Part shown: positions 33,010-42,219 of the stretch, piece by piece
How positions within the stretch are numbered: the stretch's first letter is position 1
Layout: every line of letters starts with the position of its first letter
Assembly: GCA_900318645.1 (NCBI GenBank)
Contig: ONLH01000001.1
Coordinates: forward strand, 124,001 to 188,000
Origin: an uncultured Prevotellaceae bacterium
GTDB lineage: Bacteria > Bacteroidota > Bacteroidia > Bacteroidales > Muribaculaceae
Length of the DNA: 64,000 bases
Reading direction: 5' to 3'
Position numbers and translations under genes: made by a program
The notes under the pieces: generated by a model
What the model was told of the DNA's origin: nothing
The model's database searches: none
What the model saw: the letters and a program-made list of their open reading frames with translations, nothing else

Positions 33010-33435
33010 ATGAAGAAAATCATGATATTAATGGTCCTCGTACTCGTTAGTCTCACCGCACTGGCCGACGAGGGCAACAAAAGCACCCTCAATGAGAGAC
33101 TGTATCGGGCTAAGGTCCGTGAACTGGTCTATCGACTTCACATCACCGAAGCGCAACAAAAGAAATTCGAACCCATCTACCACAGCTATTGCGAGGAGAT
33201 GAGTGCCCTTTGGGCCGAGCGCAAGCGGCCCATCAAGCCCAGCACCAGCACCGATGCCGCCGCCATGGCAAAGCGCAAGATGGAGATGCAGCAACGAGCC
33301 CAGGGCATCCGCATGAAGTATATCGACAAACTGGCTACCGTACTCAACGCCGACCAGGTGGACCGCTTCTTTGAGGTCGAGAGCATCATCCAGAAAAAAC
33401 TCAAGGAACGGCGCGACCAAGCCCGCAACCAATAA
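33010..33435 (+). CDS. Periplasmic Spy/CpxP-like helical protein
   Basis: 141 residues from MKKIMILMVLVLVSLTALA (signal peptide); the frame also opens at 32962, but that start lacks signal features and overlaps the previous gene. The mature part is highly charged and helical, with LVYRLHITEAQQKKFEPIYHSY and a repeat-like LATVLNADQVDRFFEVESI, the spacing of LTxxQ helices in Spy/CpxP chaperones. Third gene of the sigma operon; probably the sensor or output at the envelope. Confidence 0.82.
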   Translation: MKKIMILMVLVLVSLTALADEGNKSTLNERLYRAKVRELVYRLHITEAQQKKFEPIYHSYCEEMSALWAERKRPIKPSTSTDAAAMAKRKMEMQQRAQGIRMKYIDKLATVLNADQVDRFFEVESIIQKKLKERRDQARNQ

Positions 33436-33455
33436 GTACAATGCTTCATAAACAT

Positions 33456-33492
33456 CAATGGCGGCCAGGGATCCATTCCCTCACCGCCATTG
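33456..33492. terminator. Terminator of the sigma operon
   Basis: CAATGGCGG (33456-33464) and CCGCCATTG (33484-33492) with an inner GGGA/TCCC pairing, between convergent genes. Confidence 0.8.
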
Positions 33493-33518
33493 TTCATGCT
33501 ATATTGACCTTAGAAAGC

Positions 33519-33567
33519 CTAATATCTAATATCTAATATCTAAAGTCTAAGGTCTAAGGTCTAAAAT
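33519..33567. repeat. 7-bp word repeat next to the rubrerythrin stop
   Basis: Seven units of period 7: CTAATAT three times, CTAAAGT, CTAAGGT twice, CTAAAAT. The last base of the array is the first base of the rubrerythrin stop codon on the minus strand. Unlike the other word arrays it has no inverted partner. Confidence 0.9.
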
Positions 33568-34109
33568 CAGTAATTCTCAGCCTTGATCTGGAAATAAGCC
33601 TGCGGATGGTTGCACACGGGGCACATCTCGGGGGCCTTCTTGCCGATTACCACGTGGCCGCAGTTGCTGCACTGCCAGATGGTGTCACCGTCACGTGAGA
33701 ACACGATGCCCTCCTTGATGTTGTTCAACAGCTTCAGGTAGCGCTCCTCGTGAAGCTTCTCGATGGCGGCAACGCCCTCCATCTGCTCAGCGATCTCGAT
33801 GAAGCCCTCCTCGCGAGCCTCCTCGGCCATGCGCTTGTACATGTCGGTCCACTCGAAGTTCTCACCAGCAGCTGCATCCTCCAGGTTCTCGATAGTGCCC
33901 TTCACGGCACCGCCCTGCAAGTGCTTGAACCACAGCTTGGCGTGCTCCTTCTCCTGATTGGCGGTCTCCTCAAAGATGGCAGCAATCTGCACATAGCCGT
34001 CCTTCTTAGCCTTCGAGGCATAGTAAGTGTACTTGTTACGGGCCTGTGACTCGCCAGCAAAGGCTTCCATCAGGTTCTTCTCAGTCTTGGTTCCTTTCAA
34101 CTCTTTCAT
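33567..34109 (-). CDS. rbr: Rubrerythrin
   Basis: Non-haem di-iron peroxidase that protects anaerobes from hydrogen peroxide. 180 residues. The ferritin-like four-helix domain has the metal motifs [20 protein letters not shown] and AEEAREEGF...EKLHEERY. The C-terminal rubredoxin domain has CSNC and CPVC (residues about 147 and 162). Monocistronic with a strong promoter of its own. Confidence 0.97.
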   Translation of the reverse strand: MKELKGTKTEKNLMEAFAGESQARNKYTYYASKAKKDGYVQIAAIFEETANQEKEHAKLWFKHLQGGAVKGTIENLEDAAAGENFEWTDMYKRMAEEAREEGFIEIAEQMEGVAAIEKLHEERYLKLLNNIKEGIVFSRDGDTIWQCSNCGHVVIGKKAPEMCPVCNHPQAYFQIKAENY

Positions 34110-34158
34110 TGTGATTGTGATAGTTTTAGTGATTAATTTGATGTTTACTTCAGTGCTA

Positions 34159-34189
34159 CAAAATTAGCAACAAATTTACACACCCCCAA
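34159..34189 (-). promoter_or_regulatory. Promoter of rubrerythrin
   Basis: On the minus strand TTG (34189-34187), 20 nt, TAATTTTG (34166-34159). Confidence 0.8.
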
Positions 34190-34346
34190 ATCCCCACCCC
34201 ATTTTTACCGAAAAACTTCCTCCCCATCTCCCCCACAATACCCCCTTGTCCCGTATTGCGAGCCGTCCCGTATTACGCGTTGTTCAGTATTGCGCGTTGT
34301 CAACGCGCACCCCCATCGCCTCTCCCAGCCGTAGGGCAGCGGACGC

Positions 34347-36203
34347 TCATTTACGGCGAAGGACAATGCGCTGGTCGTAGGCCCGCTTGACAGCAGTCTT
34401 GAGATTACGCAAGGTGGCGTAGTCTGTGGCGGGATAGCGGCCATCGCGCATCAGGTGGCGGGTAACGACGGTGACGGTATTGTCAGCCGCCTCGAAGGTC
34501 TGCGACAATTCGCCCAGCAGAGTCACCTCGCTAGCCGATTGCGGCAAGGTTTCAACCACATAGCCTTCAGGAATGGTTACCACCAGCGTGTCGATATCAA
34601 CATAGCCATAGTCGATGCTGACGGGCTGCACGCGCTGCTGCAGTGCCCGCGGCACGGTTATTTTGTGGAAAATCCCCACCGGGACGAACATGCGAGAACC
34701 AGTGATGTTGGCCAACTTGCGTGTCTCGAGCTGCATCGACACATCGATATGGGGTGTAGTATAGCTCTGCTTGTGCTCAGTGAAGGTGAAGTCGCCAAGC
34801 GTGACCGCCGAGAGATTGATGCCGCTGAGCATGGCGTCTCGACGTTGCTGCTCGGTGCGCGACATGAGGGGTAACAAGTCCTCGTACTGGCGGCACTCAT
34901 ATCGCATATCGGCATCTACCTTGGCGCTGCCGTCATCCTGCAGCGTGACGTGTGCTTTGTTGTAAGAGACATTCTGCTCGGGGGTGTAGGCAGGAAGTTT
35001 TACCAAGTGCCCGCCGTTGTCGTCAATCAGCAGGGCATCGTTGCCGGCAATGTTTTCATGCACATAACCCAGCGGCACAAAGGCCGAGGCGGTGCATTCG
35101 AGCCACAGCGTGTCGCCAGGCAACGGCACTTGGGCAATGGCGTGATTGAACTGATTGGACGGAAACTCCGTGACGAGGGAGCGCTGGTCATTCCTGATGA
35201 CCACATAGTTAGCAGGAATGCCCACCTCGTGCATCATGGCGCACAGGTAATTGGTCAAGCCTTTGCAATCGCCGAACCCGGTGCGGCACACTTCGCTGGC
35301 GGGGAACGGTTGCCAGCCGCCGATACCCAACTGGATGCTCACATAGCGCGTGGTTTGGGCCAAGTAGTTGTAGATGACCTCTACCTTGCTGCGGTCGCTG
35401 GTGCAGGTGTCGGTCATGGCGTGCAATTGCGCCTTGAATTCGGGCGACAGTTCTTGCTGCCCCTTGAGCAACGAGTAGATCCATGCTCCGAATCCCTGCC
35501 ATGTCGTCATATCGCCAGAGACACCATGTAATTCAAACTTACCCGGCGCCCATAGAATATGCGGTAAGGTCTCGCGGGCAGAGGGCGAATAGGGCTCATT
35601 GTCGATGGCGGGCAGGTTGTCCATATGCGCCTCGTAGCGGATGCGCCCATCACCCAAGGTGCTCTGTGTCACTTGGTCAGCAGTATTGCGGCACTGGTAC
35701 CGACATGCCATCTGGGCTGGCGCGGTGAGCACATAACTGGCATGATCCACCTGGGTATTGTAGGCTTCGATCGGGGCAAAGGTCGGTAATCCGAAGTTGC
35801 CGTTGTTGGCTTCGGTGACCCAGTTGAACTCGATAGTAATCGGGTAACTGGGCGGCGTATAGTCAAGCGAGAGCGTATAGAAGTCCTCGGCAAAGCTGCT
35901 GCTTAACTCACTGCGCATGAGATCCCCCTTCTTGAACTTGCGGATGACCTTGCCTGTGGCATCGGTCACTTGTCCGTTGAAGTCGGCCAACTTCTGCCAC
36001 TTGCTGCAACCTATCGCAAACTGCGCCATGTCGCTGGCACGCTCATGGAGCAGGCGATAGACACGCTGCTCGCTGATGCGGGTGTTGCGCATGTCTCGGC
36101 AGTCAACCTCGGTGGTCGATTGCACAACGACAGCATCGACCGTCTGTGATGCTACAGGCAGCACGCACACCAGCAACAGGAGAATGGAAATCAGTGTTCT
36201 CAT
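34347..36203 (-). CDS. DUF3857 / transglutaminase-like exported protein, active-site residues kept
   Basis: 618 residues with signal peptide (MRTLISILLLLVCVLPVASQ). The DUF3857 beta domain spans residues about 30-240; a transglutaminase-like core follows, with CRTGFGDCKGLTNYLCAMMHEVGIPA (Cys near 311) and NQFNHAIAQV with TLWLECTA (His and acidic residue). A DUF3858-like C-terminal domain follows. The family is periplasmic or surface in Bacteroidetes; substrate unknown. It overlaps the next upstream gene, its paralogue, by 4 nt. Confidence 0.9.
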   Translation of the reverse strand: MRTLISILLLLVCVLPVASQTVDAVVVQSTTEVDCRDMRNTRISEQRVYRLLHERASDMAQFAIGCSKWQKLADFNGQVTDATGKVIRKFKKGDLMRSELSSSFAEDFYTLSLDYTPPSYPITIEFNWVTEANNGNFGLPTFAPIEAYNTQVDHASYVLTAPAQMACRYQCRNTADQVTQSTLGDGRIRYEAHMDNLPAIDNEPYSPSARETLPHILWAPGKFELHGVSGDMTTWQGFGAWIYSLLKGQQELSPEFKAQLHAMTDTCTSDRSKVEVIYNYLAQTTRYVSIQLGIGGWQPFPASEVCRTGFGDCKGLTNYLCAMMHEVGIPANYVVIRNDQRSLVTEFPSNQFNHAIAQVPLPGDTLWLECTASAFVPLGYVHENIAGNDALLIDDNGGHLVKLPAYTPEQNVSYNKAHVTLQDDGSAKVDADMRYECRQYEDLLPLMSRTEQQRRDAMLSGINLSAVTLGDFTFTEHKQSYTTPHIDVSMQLETRKLANITGSRMFVPVGIFHKITVPRALQQRVQPVSIDYGYVDIDTLVVTIPEGYVVETLPQSASEVTLLGELSQTFEAADNTVTVVTRHLMRDGRYPATDYATLRNLKTAVKRAYDQRIVLRRK

Positions 36204-38176
36204 GACACCTTTCTAATTACGATGACATCTTGCAGTCGCTTGTACACCTCGTCCAGGAAGCTTTTCACAAAGGGGTACTCCTCGGGAGAGAAGAAAAGCC
36301 TGCCGACCTGTATCTGACACCTTGATGAAAGCGTCGAACCGTCGGCAGTCGAAGCGATGACACAGCTCAGCTTGCCATCTTCACTCTTGATCATCAGTGA
36401 TTTAGGCAGTTCCTCAACCACATAACCCTCGGGAAGGGTAATTACTGTGGCCAGGTTTTCGGTGTGGAGACATGGGAACTCGACGGGCAACGTGCGTTGC
36501 TCCTCGGTCAGCGGGTTCTCACTCATCACAGTCAGCACCCACGGGTTGAGGTAGATGATGTCGCCCGCGGCATCGTACTGCTTGGTCACGTGCATGTTCC
36601 GCTCCACGTCCGGTCCCAATCCGTGATGGTGGGTCAGTGTGAGGGATTCGATTTCGCAGTTCAACTCCTGAGCCAGTTCAGATACAAAAGTGGCGCTATC
36701 GGTAGCTGTGCGGAAATCATGGCGAAGCGAGGCAGCCTCCAGACCCGTATATTTCGTCTGGATGTCGGCATGCAAGGTACCATCGGCTTGGAGCTCGCCC
36801 TTAACCATGCTTCGTGATTTGGATTCCGACACCCCCCTCAGGTCGACCCATTCGGTCGGTTTGTCCTTGCTCACGATTCGAGCGCGGTCAACCAGCAGAT
36901 GGTCGGGCAGGACATCGAGCCAACCGTCCTCGATTGAACCGTCCAAATAGGAAAGCTTGTCACCCACCTTGACTGCCACGACAAAGGTGTTGAACTCTTT
37001 AACAGTAGCACGGGCAACGGTCAAGAATCCTTTATCGCGTGACCTCATCACAGCGGGATAAGCCTCAAATCCTGCATCCCTGAGCATATTGATCAGGATG
37101 AAGTTGATGCTGGCATTGCTACCCGAGCGTTCCTTGAGCACCTTGCCAGCGCTCTCGGCATAGAGAGTGTATTGGTCGTTCCACTTGACACGATCCTTAA
37201 GCAGGCGATAAATGGCCATGATGCGTTCTACAGGGTCAGCGATGTCGGCCACGCCCGCCTCTTGCATTTCGGCCTTAAGCGGGTTCTTACCCAGCCGAAC
37301 ACCAAACTCACCATCGTCTAATAGCTGCTTGTCCACATTATCCCAGGTTGAAGTGAAGTTTTTGGTCATCCTACCCGGTATCATGACAGCACGCAACTCC
37401 ATTGAAACGTGCTGCCCATAGGATTGAGGTGCATAAAGCATTTCCTTTTTGCGCAGAGCCGGCAAATTACGGCCAAAAAACTGATATCGCTTACCTCCAC
37501 ACTGTATTCCTGATGCCATATTCATGTTTGTGTCCTCAATCTTATTTTCCAACCGATAAGAACCGCGTTCTTCAACGCTGAAATCGAAATACTCCGGAAC
37601 AGTCACATCAAATGAAGTGTACATCACCGGTATTTCACTCTGTGCCCACCAGTCATCAATGTGGCTGATGAAATCGCTTTCTATCTCATATTCCACCTCT
37701 ATGACGGTTCCCACGGTGACCTGTGGCACAGTGTATTTGGTCAGGCGCAGCGTTTTGGTCACATCCTCATGATTGACCATGTTGCCCTCCATTTTGGTCT
37801 TGACCAACTTCCCGTCAACCATATTGTAGGCTGTGGCTTTGAGCTTCGCCAAAATCTCGCATTCTCCTGAACGATGCCCATTGAACATATATGAGATACC
37901 ACCATTGGCTTTGTCTTTTCCTTCTTCCTTGAGAACCTTGATACGCTTCTTAGTGGATCGTATTAGTTTGAGCCAACCCGAGGACAAGTCATACCGCAGA
38001 AGTGTCTGACTGCACAGCACCACCGCCTCGGCTTCCGGGTCGGGGGCATAGGTTGTCATATTCAGTTCAGCGTCAGTGGGCTTTCCCCACTTGAGATTTG
38101 GCTCCAGTGTTTGTGCCCATGCCATTGATGCCAGGCACAACATCACTCCTAAGAGTGTCAGTCTAGTGGTCTTCAT
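36200..38176 (-). CDS. DUF3857 / transglutaminase-fold protein, likely without catalytic activity
   Basis: 658 residues with signal peptide (MKTTRLTLLGVMLCLASMAWAQ). Same domain order as its neighbour, but the active-site block reads ERSGSNASINFILINMLRDAG, with Asn/Ser where the Cys is expected, and FNTFVVAVKVGD, with Thr where the His is expected. It therefore looks like a pseudoenzyme, perhaps a partner of the active paralogue. First gene of the pair. Confidence 0.88.
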   Translation of the reverse strand: MKTTRLTLLGVMLCLASMAWAQTLEPNLKWGKPTDAELNMTTYAPDPEAEAVVLCSQTLLRYDLSSGWLKLIRSTKKRIKVLKEEGKDKANGGISYMFNGHRSGECEILAKLKATAYNMVDGKLVKTKMEGNMVNHEDVTKTLRLTKYTVPQVTVGTVIEVEYEIESDFISHIDDWWAQSEIPVMYTSFDVTVPEYFDFSVEERGSYRLENKIEDTNMNMASGIQCGGKRYQFFGRNLPALRKKEMLYAPQSYGQHVSMELRAVMIPGRMTKNFTSTWDNVDKQLLDDGEFGVRLGKNPLKAEMQEAGVADIADPVERIMAIYRLLKDRVKWNDQYTLYAESAGKVLKERSGSNASINFILINMLRDAGFEAYPAVMRSRDKGFLTVARATVKEFNTFVVAVKVGDKLSYLDGSIEDGWLDVLPDHLLVDRARIVSKDKPTEWVDLRGVSESKSRSMVKGELQADGTLHADIQTKYTGLEAASLRHDFRTATDSATFVSELAQELNCEIESLTLTHHHGLGPDVERNMHVTKQYDAAGDIIYLNPWVLTVMSENPLTEEQRTLPVEFPCLHTENLATVITLPEGYVVEELPKSLMIKSEDGKLSCVIASTADGSTLSSRCQIQVGRLFFSPEEYPFVKSFLDEVYKRLQDVIVIRKVS

Positions 38177-38200
38177 TTTATTTCAGGTTTAATTAAAGTG

Positions 38201-38208
38201 CAAATATA
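38201..38208 (-). promoter_or_regulatory. -7 box of the DUF3857 pair
   Basis: On the minus strand TATATTTG, 24 nt before the start codon. Confidence 0.6.
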
Positions 38209-38345
38209 GCTAATAAAACGGAAAAGTATAGCAAATCATCAGCATTTATTCAGGTTGATTGTCGTGCGCTACGTTATCTTAGTTTAAGAGGGGTTCGAGG
38301 CAATGCCTCGAAATACAGGGCAGCACGATATTGTGGGGTGCTTGT

Positions 38346-39350
38346 TTACTGGTATTCAGGACGGTGGAGGTAGTGGTTGCGGAGGGCTTCAAAGCCTGCA
38401 GGGTCAGCTTTCAGGGCGGCAGTATCAGCCAGAATGTCGTAGCTAGCGGCAATTCCGTCAAGGGTTACCTGCGCCGCGCCTGTGGCGGGAGCGGTAATCT
38501 CGGGGACAGGAATGTTCCAGCCGTAGAAATCATTAAGGGCGGCGAGCATCATAGCAGTGCCGCGCTGTTTGCCCTCAGCACTATAGCCGGCGATATGGGG
38601 TGTAGCGACGATGGCTTTTTCAAGCAGTTCACGAGAAATGACGGGTTCGTTCTCCCAGCAGTCCAATCCGACGTCACCGCGCCAGCGCAGCAGGGCTGCA
38701 TTGTCGGCAATGGGACCGCGTGCAGCATCAAGAATCAAGTGGCAACAAGCCAGACCATCGAGAAACGCCTGGTCACACAAGTGCCATGTGGGCCACTGCC
38801 CCTCACGGGTTATCGGCGTGTGGAAAGTGATAATGTCGCAACGCCGCTGCAATTCCTCCAGCGGGAAGATATTTACATCAAAAGAACCGTCCCTTTTTTC
38901 TCTCGGGGGGTCATTGAGCAAGACAGTGAAGCCTAATTCGCTACCCCAGCGGGCGACGATAGAACCGATGTGGCCAACACCGACAATGCCCAGGGTGAGC
39001 CCTTCGGGCGTGGCGATGCCACGGGCTTGCATCCAGGCATGGATGGCGCAGAAGACCCACTGGGCAACGGCAGGTGCGTTGCAACCGGGGGCATTGCGCA
39101 CGGTGATACCATGGCTGGCACAATAGTCAAGGTCAATGTGGTCGGTGCCGATAGTCGCCGAGCCGATGAAGCGCACACGGCTACCTTCAAGCAGGTCGGC
39201 ATTGCAGCGGGTGCGGGTACGCACGATGAGGGCATCGGCATCCTTGACGGCAGTTCGGGTAATGTCGCCTGGCTCCAGATACAGCACCTCGGCATACGGC
39301 TCAATCAGCCCCTGGATGTTTGGAATATGGCTATCGACAATGACTTTCAT
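38346..39350 (-). CDS. pdxB: 4-phosphoerythronate dehydrogenase
   Basis: 334 residues. NAD-dependent D-2-hydroxyacid dehydrogenase that oxidises 4-phosphoerythronate in pyridoxal phosphate synthesis. The Rossmann motif is GIVGVGHIGSIV (residues about 119-130). Catalytic Arg is in LILDAARGPIAD, Glu in DCWENEP, and His in ATPHIAGYS. The C-terminal PdxB dimerisation region (DUF3410-like) is short. Overlaps the upstream membrane protein gene by 4 nt, so it is translationally coupled. Confidence 0.93.
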   Translation of the reverse strand: MKVIVDSHIPNIQGLIEPYAEVLYLEPGDITRTAVKDADALIVRTRTRCNADLLEGSRVRFIGSATIGTDHIDLDYCASHGITVRNAPGCNAPAVAQWVFCAIHAWMQARGIATPEGLTLGIVGVGHIGSIVARWGSELGFTVLLNDPPREKRDGSFDVNIFPLEELQRRCDIITFHTPITREGQWPTWHLCDQAFLDGLACCHLILDAARGPIADNAALLRWRGDVGLDCWENEPVISRELLEKAIVATPHIAGYSAEGKQRGTAMMLAALNDFYGWNIPVPEITAPATGAAQVTLDGIAASYDILADTAALKADPAGFEALRNHYLHRPEYQ

Positions 39351-40321
39351 GACAACAGACTATAGGCGGCAACGGCCAGACAAATGCTGGTGAACAATAA
39401 TATCAATATAAAACGGTAATGGAACGAAGTGCCCAAGGTATGGGCTTGAGCCAACTGGACAGCCACCATCAGGTTGAGCAATGGCAGGAACACCGCCAAA
39501 TCGTGATAGTCAAGGCAGGCGGCAATAACCACCGTGACGAGCAAAATCATCAGGAAGATATTATAGACGCGCGGTTGCATCCTGTAGTTCACGATTGTGA
39601 GCAGATTCATCGCCATCAAGACGATTCCCAATACCGCAGTCGCAGCCGCTATACCCAACTGAAGGCTCACCTGCGGACGTTCCATCAGCAGCCACTGCGG
39701 CAGATGTGCATCCGACGGACTTACAATCCCCAAGCCTAGGACAATCCAAAAAGGCGTCACCAAGCCGATAAGCATGGCGAGCATGCCTTTGATATTCAGA
39801 ACCCGCATATTGGCAAAGCCCAATAGGTAGGCCGGAACAAGCACAAGAAAACCATAATGGAACATGGTTCCTGTCGCTATCAATGCAAAAATAAGAAAGA
39901 TACTGCGCTGGGCATGGCTATCCTGAAACGATGCAAACAACTGCAATAACGACACTGCGCTGACCAAACACAGCAGCGTGCCCGCATTCAATGACACAAG
40001 ACAAGACGGGTTGGCAAGCATCAACAAGAAGAATGCCGAGACAAACAAGCGGGTCATTGAGCGTACAAAAGTGAACACCTTATTCAATGCCAGCATGATA
40101 CCTCCCGTAACCAGCAAACACAGCACATTGATGGCCGCTGACATCGGGCCCGCCTCAATGAATGTACCTTGCAGCGAGAAGAAGATACCCTGACCCTGAA
40201 TGCTTATCGGCTCCACGCCCAGCGCCCATGCTACAGCAGTCACCGCCACCAGTGCCAAAGCACACAGCAGCATGAAGGACCTTGCGTTGAAGTACTCGTT
40301 GATGGATTCGTTTCGTGCCAT
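39347..40321 (-). CDS. Multi-pass membrane protein of unknown function
   Basis: 324 residues with about eight to nine hydrophobic segments and few charged residues. The pattern resembles a Bacteroidetes polytopic family (possibly DUF6427), but I am not certain. Sits upstream of and overlaps pdxB; the link to PLP synthesis is only positional. Confidence 0.75.
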   Translation of the reverse strand: MARNESINEYFNARSFMLLCALALVAVTAVAWALGVEPISIQGQGIFFSLQGTFIEAGPMSAAINVLCLLVTGGIMLALNKVFTFVRSMTRLFVSAFFLLMLANPSCLVSLNAGTLLCLVSAVSLLQLFASFQDSHAQRSIFLIFALIATGTMFHYGFLVLVPAYLLGFANMRVLNIKGMLAMLIGLVTPFWIVLGLGIVSPSDAHLPQWLLMERPQVSLQLGIAAATAVLGIVLMAMNLLTIVNYRMQPRVYNIFLMILLVTVVIAACLDYHDLAVFLPLLNLMVAVQLAQAHTLGTSFHYRFILILLFTSICLAVAAYSLLS

Positions 40322-40339
40322 TCACCTATCATGATAGAA

Positions 40340-40422
40340 GACAAGAAAGACAAGAAGGACAATAAATTTTCTCAAAACATTGAAGAAAAATTGCCTTTGT
40401 TGTCTTTCTTGTCTTTAGTATC
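40340..40422. repeat. 9-bp word-repeat hairpin
   Basis: GACAAGAAA, GACAAGAAG, GACAATAAA (40340-40366) face TTTGTTGTC, TTTCTTGTC, TTTAGTATC (40396-40422), period 9 on both sides and complementary. It lies between two genes on the minus strand, directly after the stop of the THUMP methyltransferase. Confidence 0.85.
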
Positions 40423-40424
40423 AG

Positions 40425-42104
40425 TTATTCGTTGTTGTCGTCTTTAGGAGTCTGGTCGGTAGGCTCATCCAAGTCACGGCGTTTCCAGCTCTTGCGACGA
40501 CCGTGGATGATGGGCACCTCCTTGTCAGCACCCAGGGTGGGTTTGCGGTCGCGCAGGATGCGCTTGGCAAACGTGGAGGTGTGACGGAATTCCTGATCAA
40601 AGTCATCGTCATAGCGTCCCTGCTTGTCACGGTTGTCCACATCGGCCATCATGCGGCGGTCACGCGACAAGTTGGCTCGACGGCGACGCTCTTCGTCACT
40701 GACTGGACGGTCATCACGACGGCGGTCATCGTCAAAGCGACGGCCGCGGGGACGATCATCATCCTTGCGGGGGCCACGACGGCGGTCGTCGTCAAAGCGA
40801 CGGCCACGGGGACGGTCATCATCCTTGCGAGGGCCACGACGGCGCTCATCGTCCTGACGTGGGCCACGGTGATCCTCACCACCCACCTTGTTGAAGTTGC
40901 CCTTGCTACGCTCGCTAGCACGGAACCCCTCGTTGCGGATGTGCTCACCACGCTCGCGCATCTCGTCATAACGGCCGTCAAAGATGACATATTGCAACAA
41001 CTCACAGTCCAGTCCTCCGTTATTGAGTTTATAACGAACCGAAGGCTTGAGACCCACATTGTGATGCAGTTCCTCGTTATTGCAGATGAGCCAAATGTTA
41101 TAGCCCTTGAAGGTGTGCTTGAACTTGAAGCCCATGTCACGATACAACTCCTCGATGCCCTCAACGTTGAGGCGTTCACCATAGGGAGGATTACTGATGA
41201 GCGTTCCACCCTCGGGCACCAGCTCAATGTCGTTGAAGTCACGACGCTCCAGCTCGATATACTTGTTCAGGCCGGCATTCTTCACATTGGCACGAGCAAT
41301 GGCAATCGCCTTACCCTCAATGTCGCTGCCATAAATCTTATGGGTAAACTCACGCTCGGCGCTATCATCATTGTAAATCTTTTCAAACAGGTCGGCGTCA
41401 TAGTCGGGCCACTGCTGGAAGGCATAATGGTCGCGGTACACACCGGGAGCGATATTGGCTCCGATGAGGGCAGCCTCGATGAGGAACGTGCCCGAACCGC
41501 ACATGGGGTCAATCAAGTCGGTCTTTCCGTCCCAGCCACTCAGCAGGATGATGCCGGCAGCCAGCACCTCGTTGATGGGTGCATCGGTCTGGGCCACACG
41601 CCAGCCACGCTTGAACAGCGGGTCGCCACTACTGTCGAGCGACAGCGTGACCTCACGTCCGGCAATGTGGACGTCAAGACGGATATCAGGATTGGTGAGG
41701 CGGATGCTGGGGCGTTTGCCATATTTCTCGTTGAAGAAGTCGGCGATTGCATCCTTGACACGATAGGTGACAAAGCGGGAATTATTGAATTCCTCGCTAT
41801 AAACAGTGGCATCGATAGCAAAGGTCGTGTTCACCTGCATCAACTGCTCCCAGTCAAAGGATTTCAACTGCTCATACAGGTCATCGGCACTGCTGGAACG
41901 CAACTTGAGGAACGGTTTCAGCACACGCACAGCCGTGCGGCAAGCAAAGTTTGCCCGATAGAGCATTTCCTTGTCACCCTTGAAGGCAACAACGCGGTTT
42001 CCCTCATTCACGTCCTCGGCACCCAGGGTGCGCAACTCATCGGCAAGAACGCCTTCCAGGCCGAGGAAGGTTTTCGCCACCATGTCAAATCTGTCTGTCA
42101 TCAT
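40425..42104 (-). CDS. THUMP-domain RNA methyltransferase (RlmL-type) with Arg/Asp-rich repeat tail
   Basis: 559 residues. The THUMP domain (residues about 45-165) binds RNA. A Rossmann methyltransferase follows with SAM motif LIDPMCGSGTFLIEAALIG (near 197) and NPPY in TLISNPPYGERL, typical of N2-guanine methylation of 23S rRNA. The last about 170 residues are low-complexity and basic: two 20-residue units (RRGPRKDDDRPRGRRFDDDR) and degenerate flanks. Such RGR tails, also found on DEAD-box proteins, likely help RNA binding. Confidence 0.92.
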   Translation of the reverse strand: MMTDRFDMVAKTFLGLEGVLADELRTLGAEDVNEGNRVVAFKGDKEMLYRANFACRTAVRVLKPFLKLRSSSADDLYEQLKSFDWEQLMQVNTTFAIDATVYSEEFNNSRFVTYRVKDAIADFFNEKYGKRPSIRLTNPDIRLDVHIAGREVTLSLDSSGDPLFKRGWRVAQTDAPINEVLAAGIILLSGWDGKTDLIDPMCGSGTFLIEAALIGANIAPGVYRDHYAFQQWPDYDADLFEKIYNDDSAEREFTHKIYGSDIEGKAIAIARANVKNAGLNKYIELERRDFNDIELVPEGGTLISNPPYGERLNVEGIEELYRDMGFKFKHTFKGYNIWLICNNEELHHNVGLKPSVRYKLNNGGLDCELLQYVIFDGRYDEMRERGEHIRNEGFRASERSKGNFNKVGGEDHRGPRQDDERRRGPRKDDDRPRGRRFDDDRRRGPRKDDDRPRGRRFDDDRRRDDRPVSDEERRRRANLSRDRRMMADVDNRDKQGRYDDDFDQEFRHTSTFAKRILRDRKPTLGADKEVPIIHGRRKSWKRRDLDEPTDQTPKDDNNE

Positions 42105-42132
42105 GTTCAGGTTTTATTCTCTATTGAATGTG

Positions 42133-42140
42133 CAAAGTTA
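42133..42140 (-). promoter_or_regulatory. -7 box of the THUMP methyltransferase gene
   Basis: On the minus strand TAACTTTG, 28 nt before the start codon, divergent from the FKBP promoter. Confidence 0.6.
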
Positions 42141-42172
42141 CTTCAAAAAACCGATATGTGACAAAAAATACT

Positions 42173-42180
42173 TATCTTTG
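42173..42180 (+). promoter_or_regulatory. -7 box of the FKBP isomerase gene
   Basis: TATCTTTG, 39 nt before the start codon. Confidence 0.6.
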
Positions 42181-42219
42181 CACAAAAATATTTAATAATC
42201 AATTCAGTATTAAGAATCA

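Noticed and set aside
33519..33567. Word arrays as a possible CRISPR
   Set aside because: Units are 7 or 9 bp without spacers and no cas genes are present.
40503..42161. 552-codon open frame on the plus strand opposite the THUMP methyltransferase
   Set aside because: It is antisense to a clear gene with family motifs and has no recognisable domain; long antisense frames are common with this codon use.
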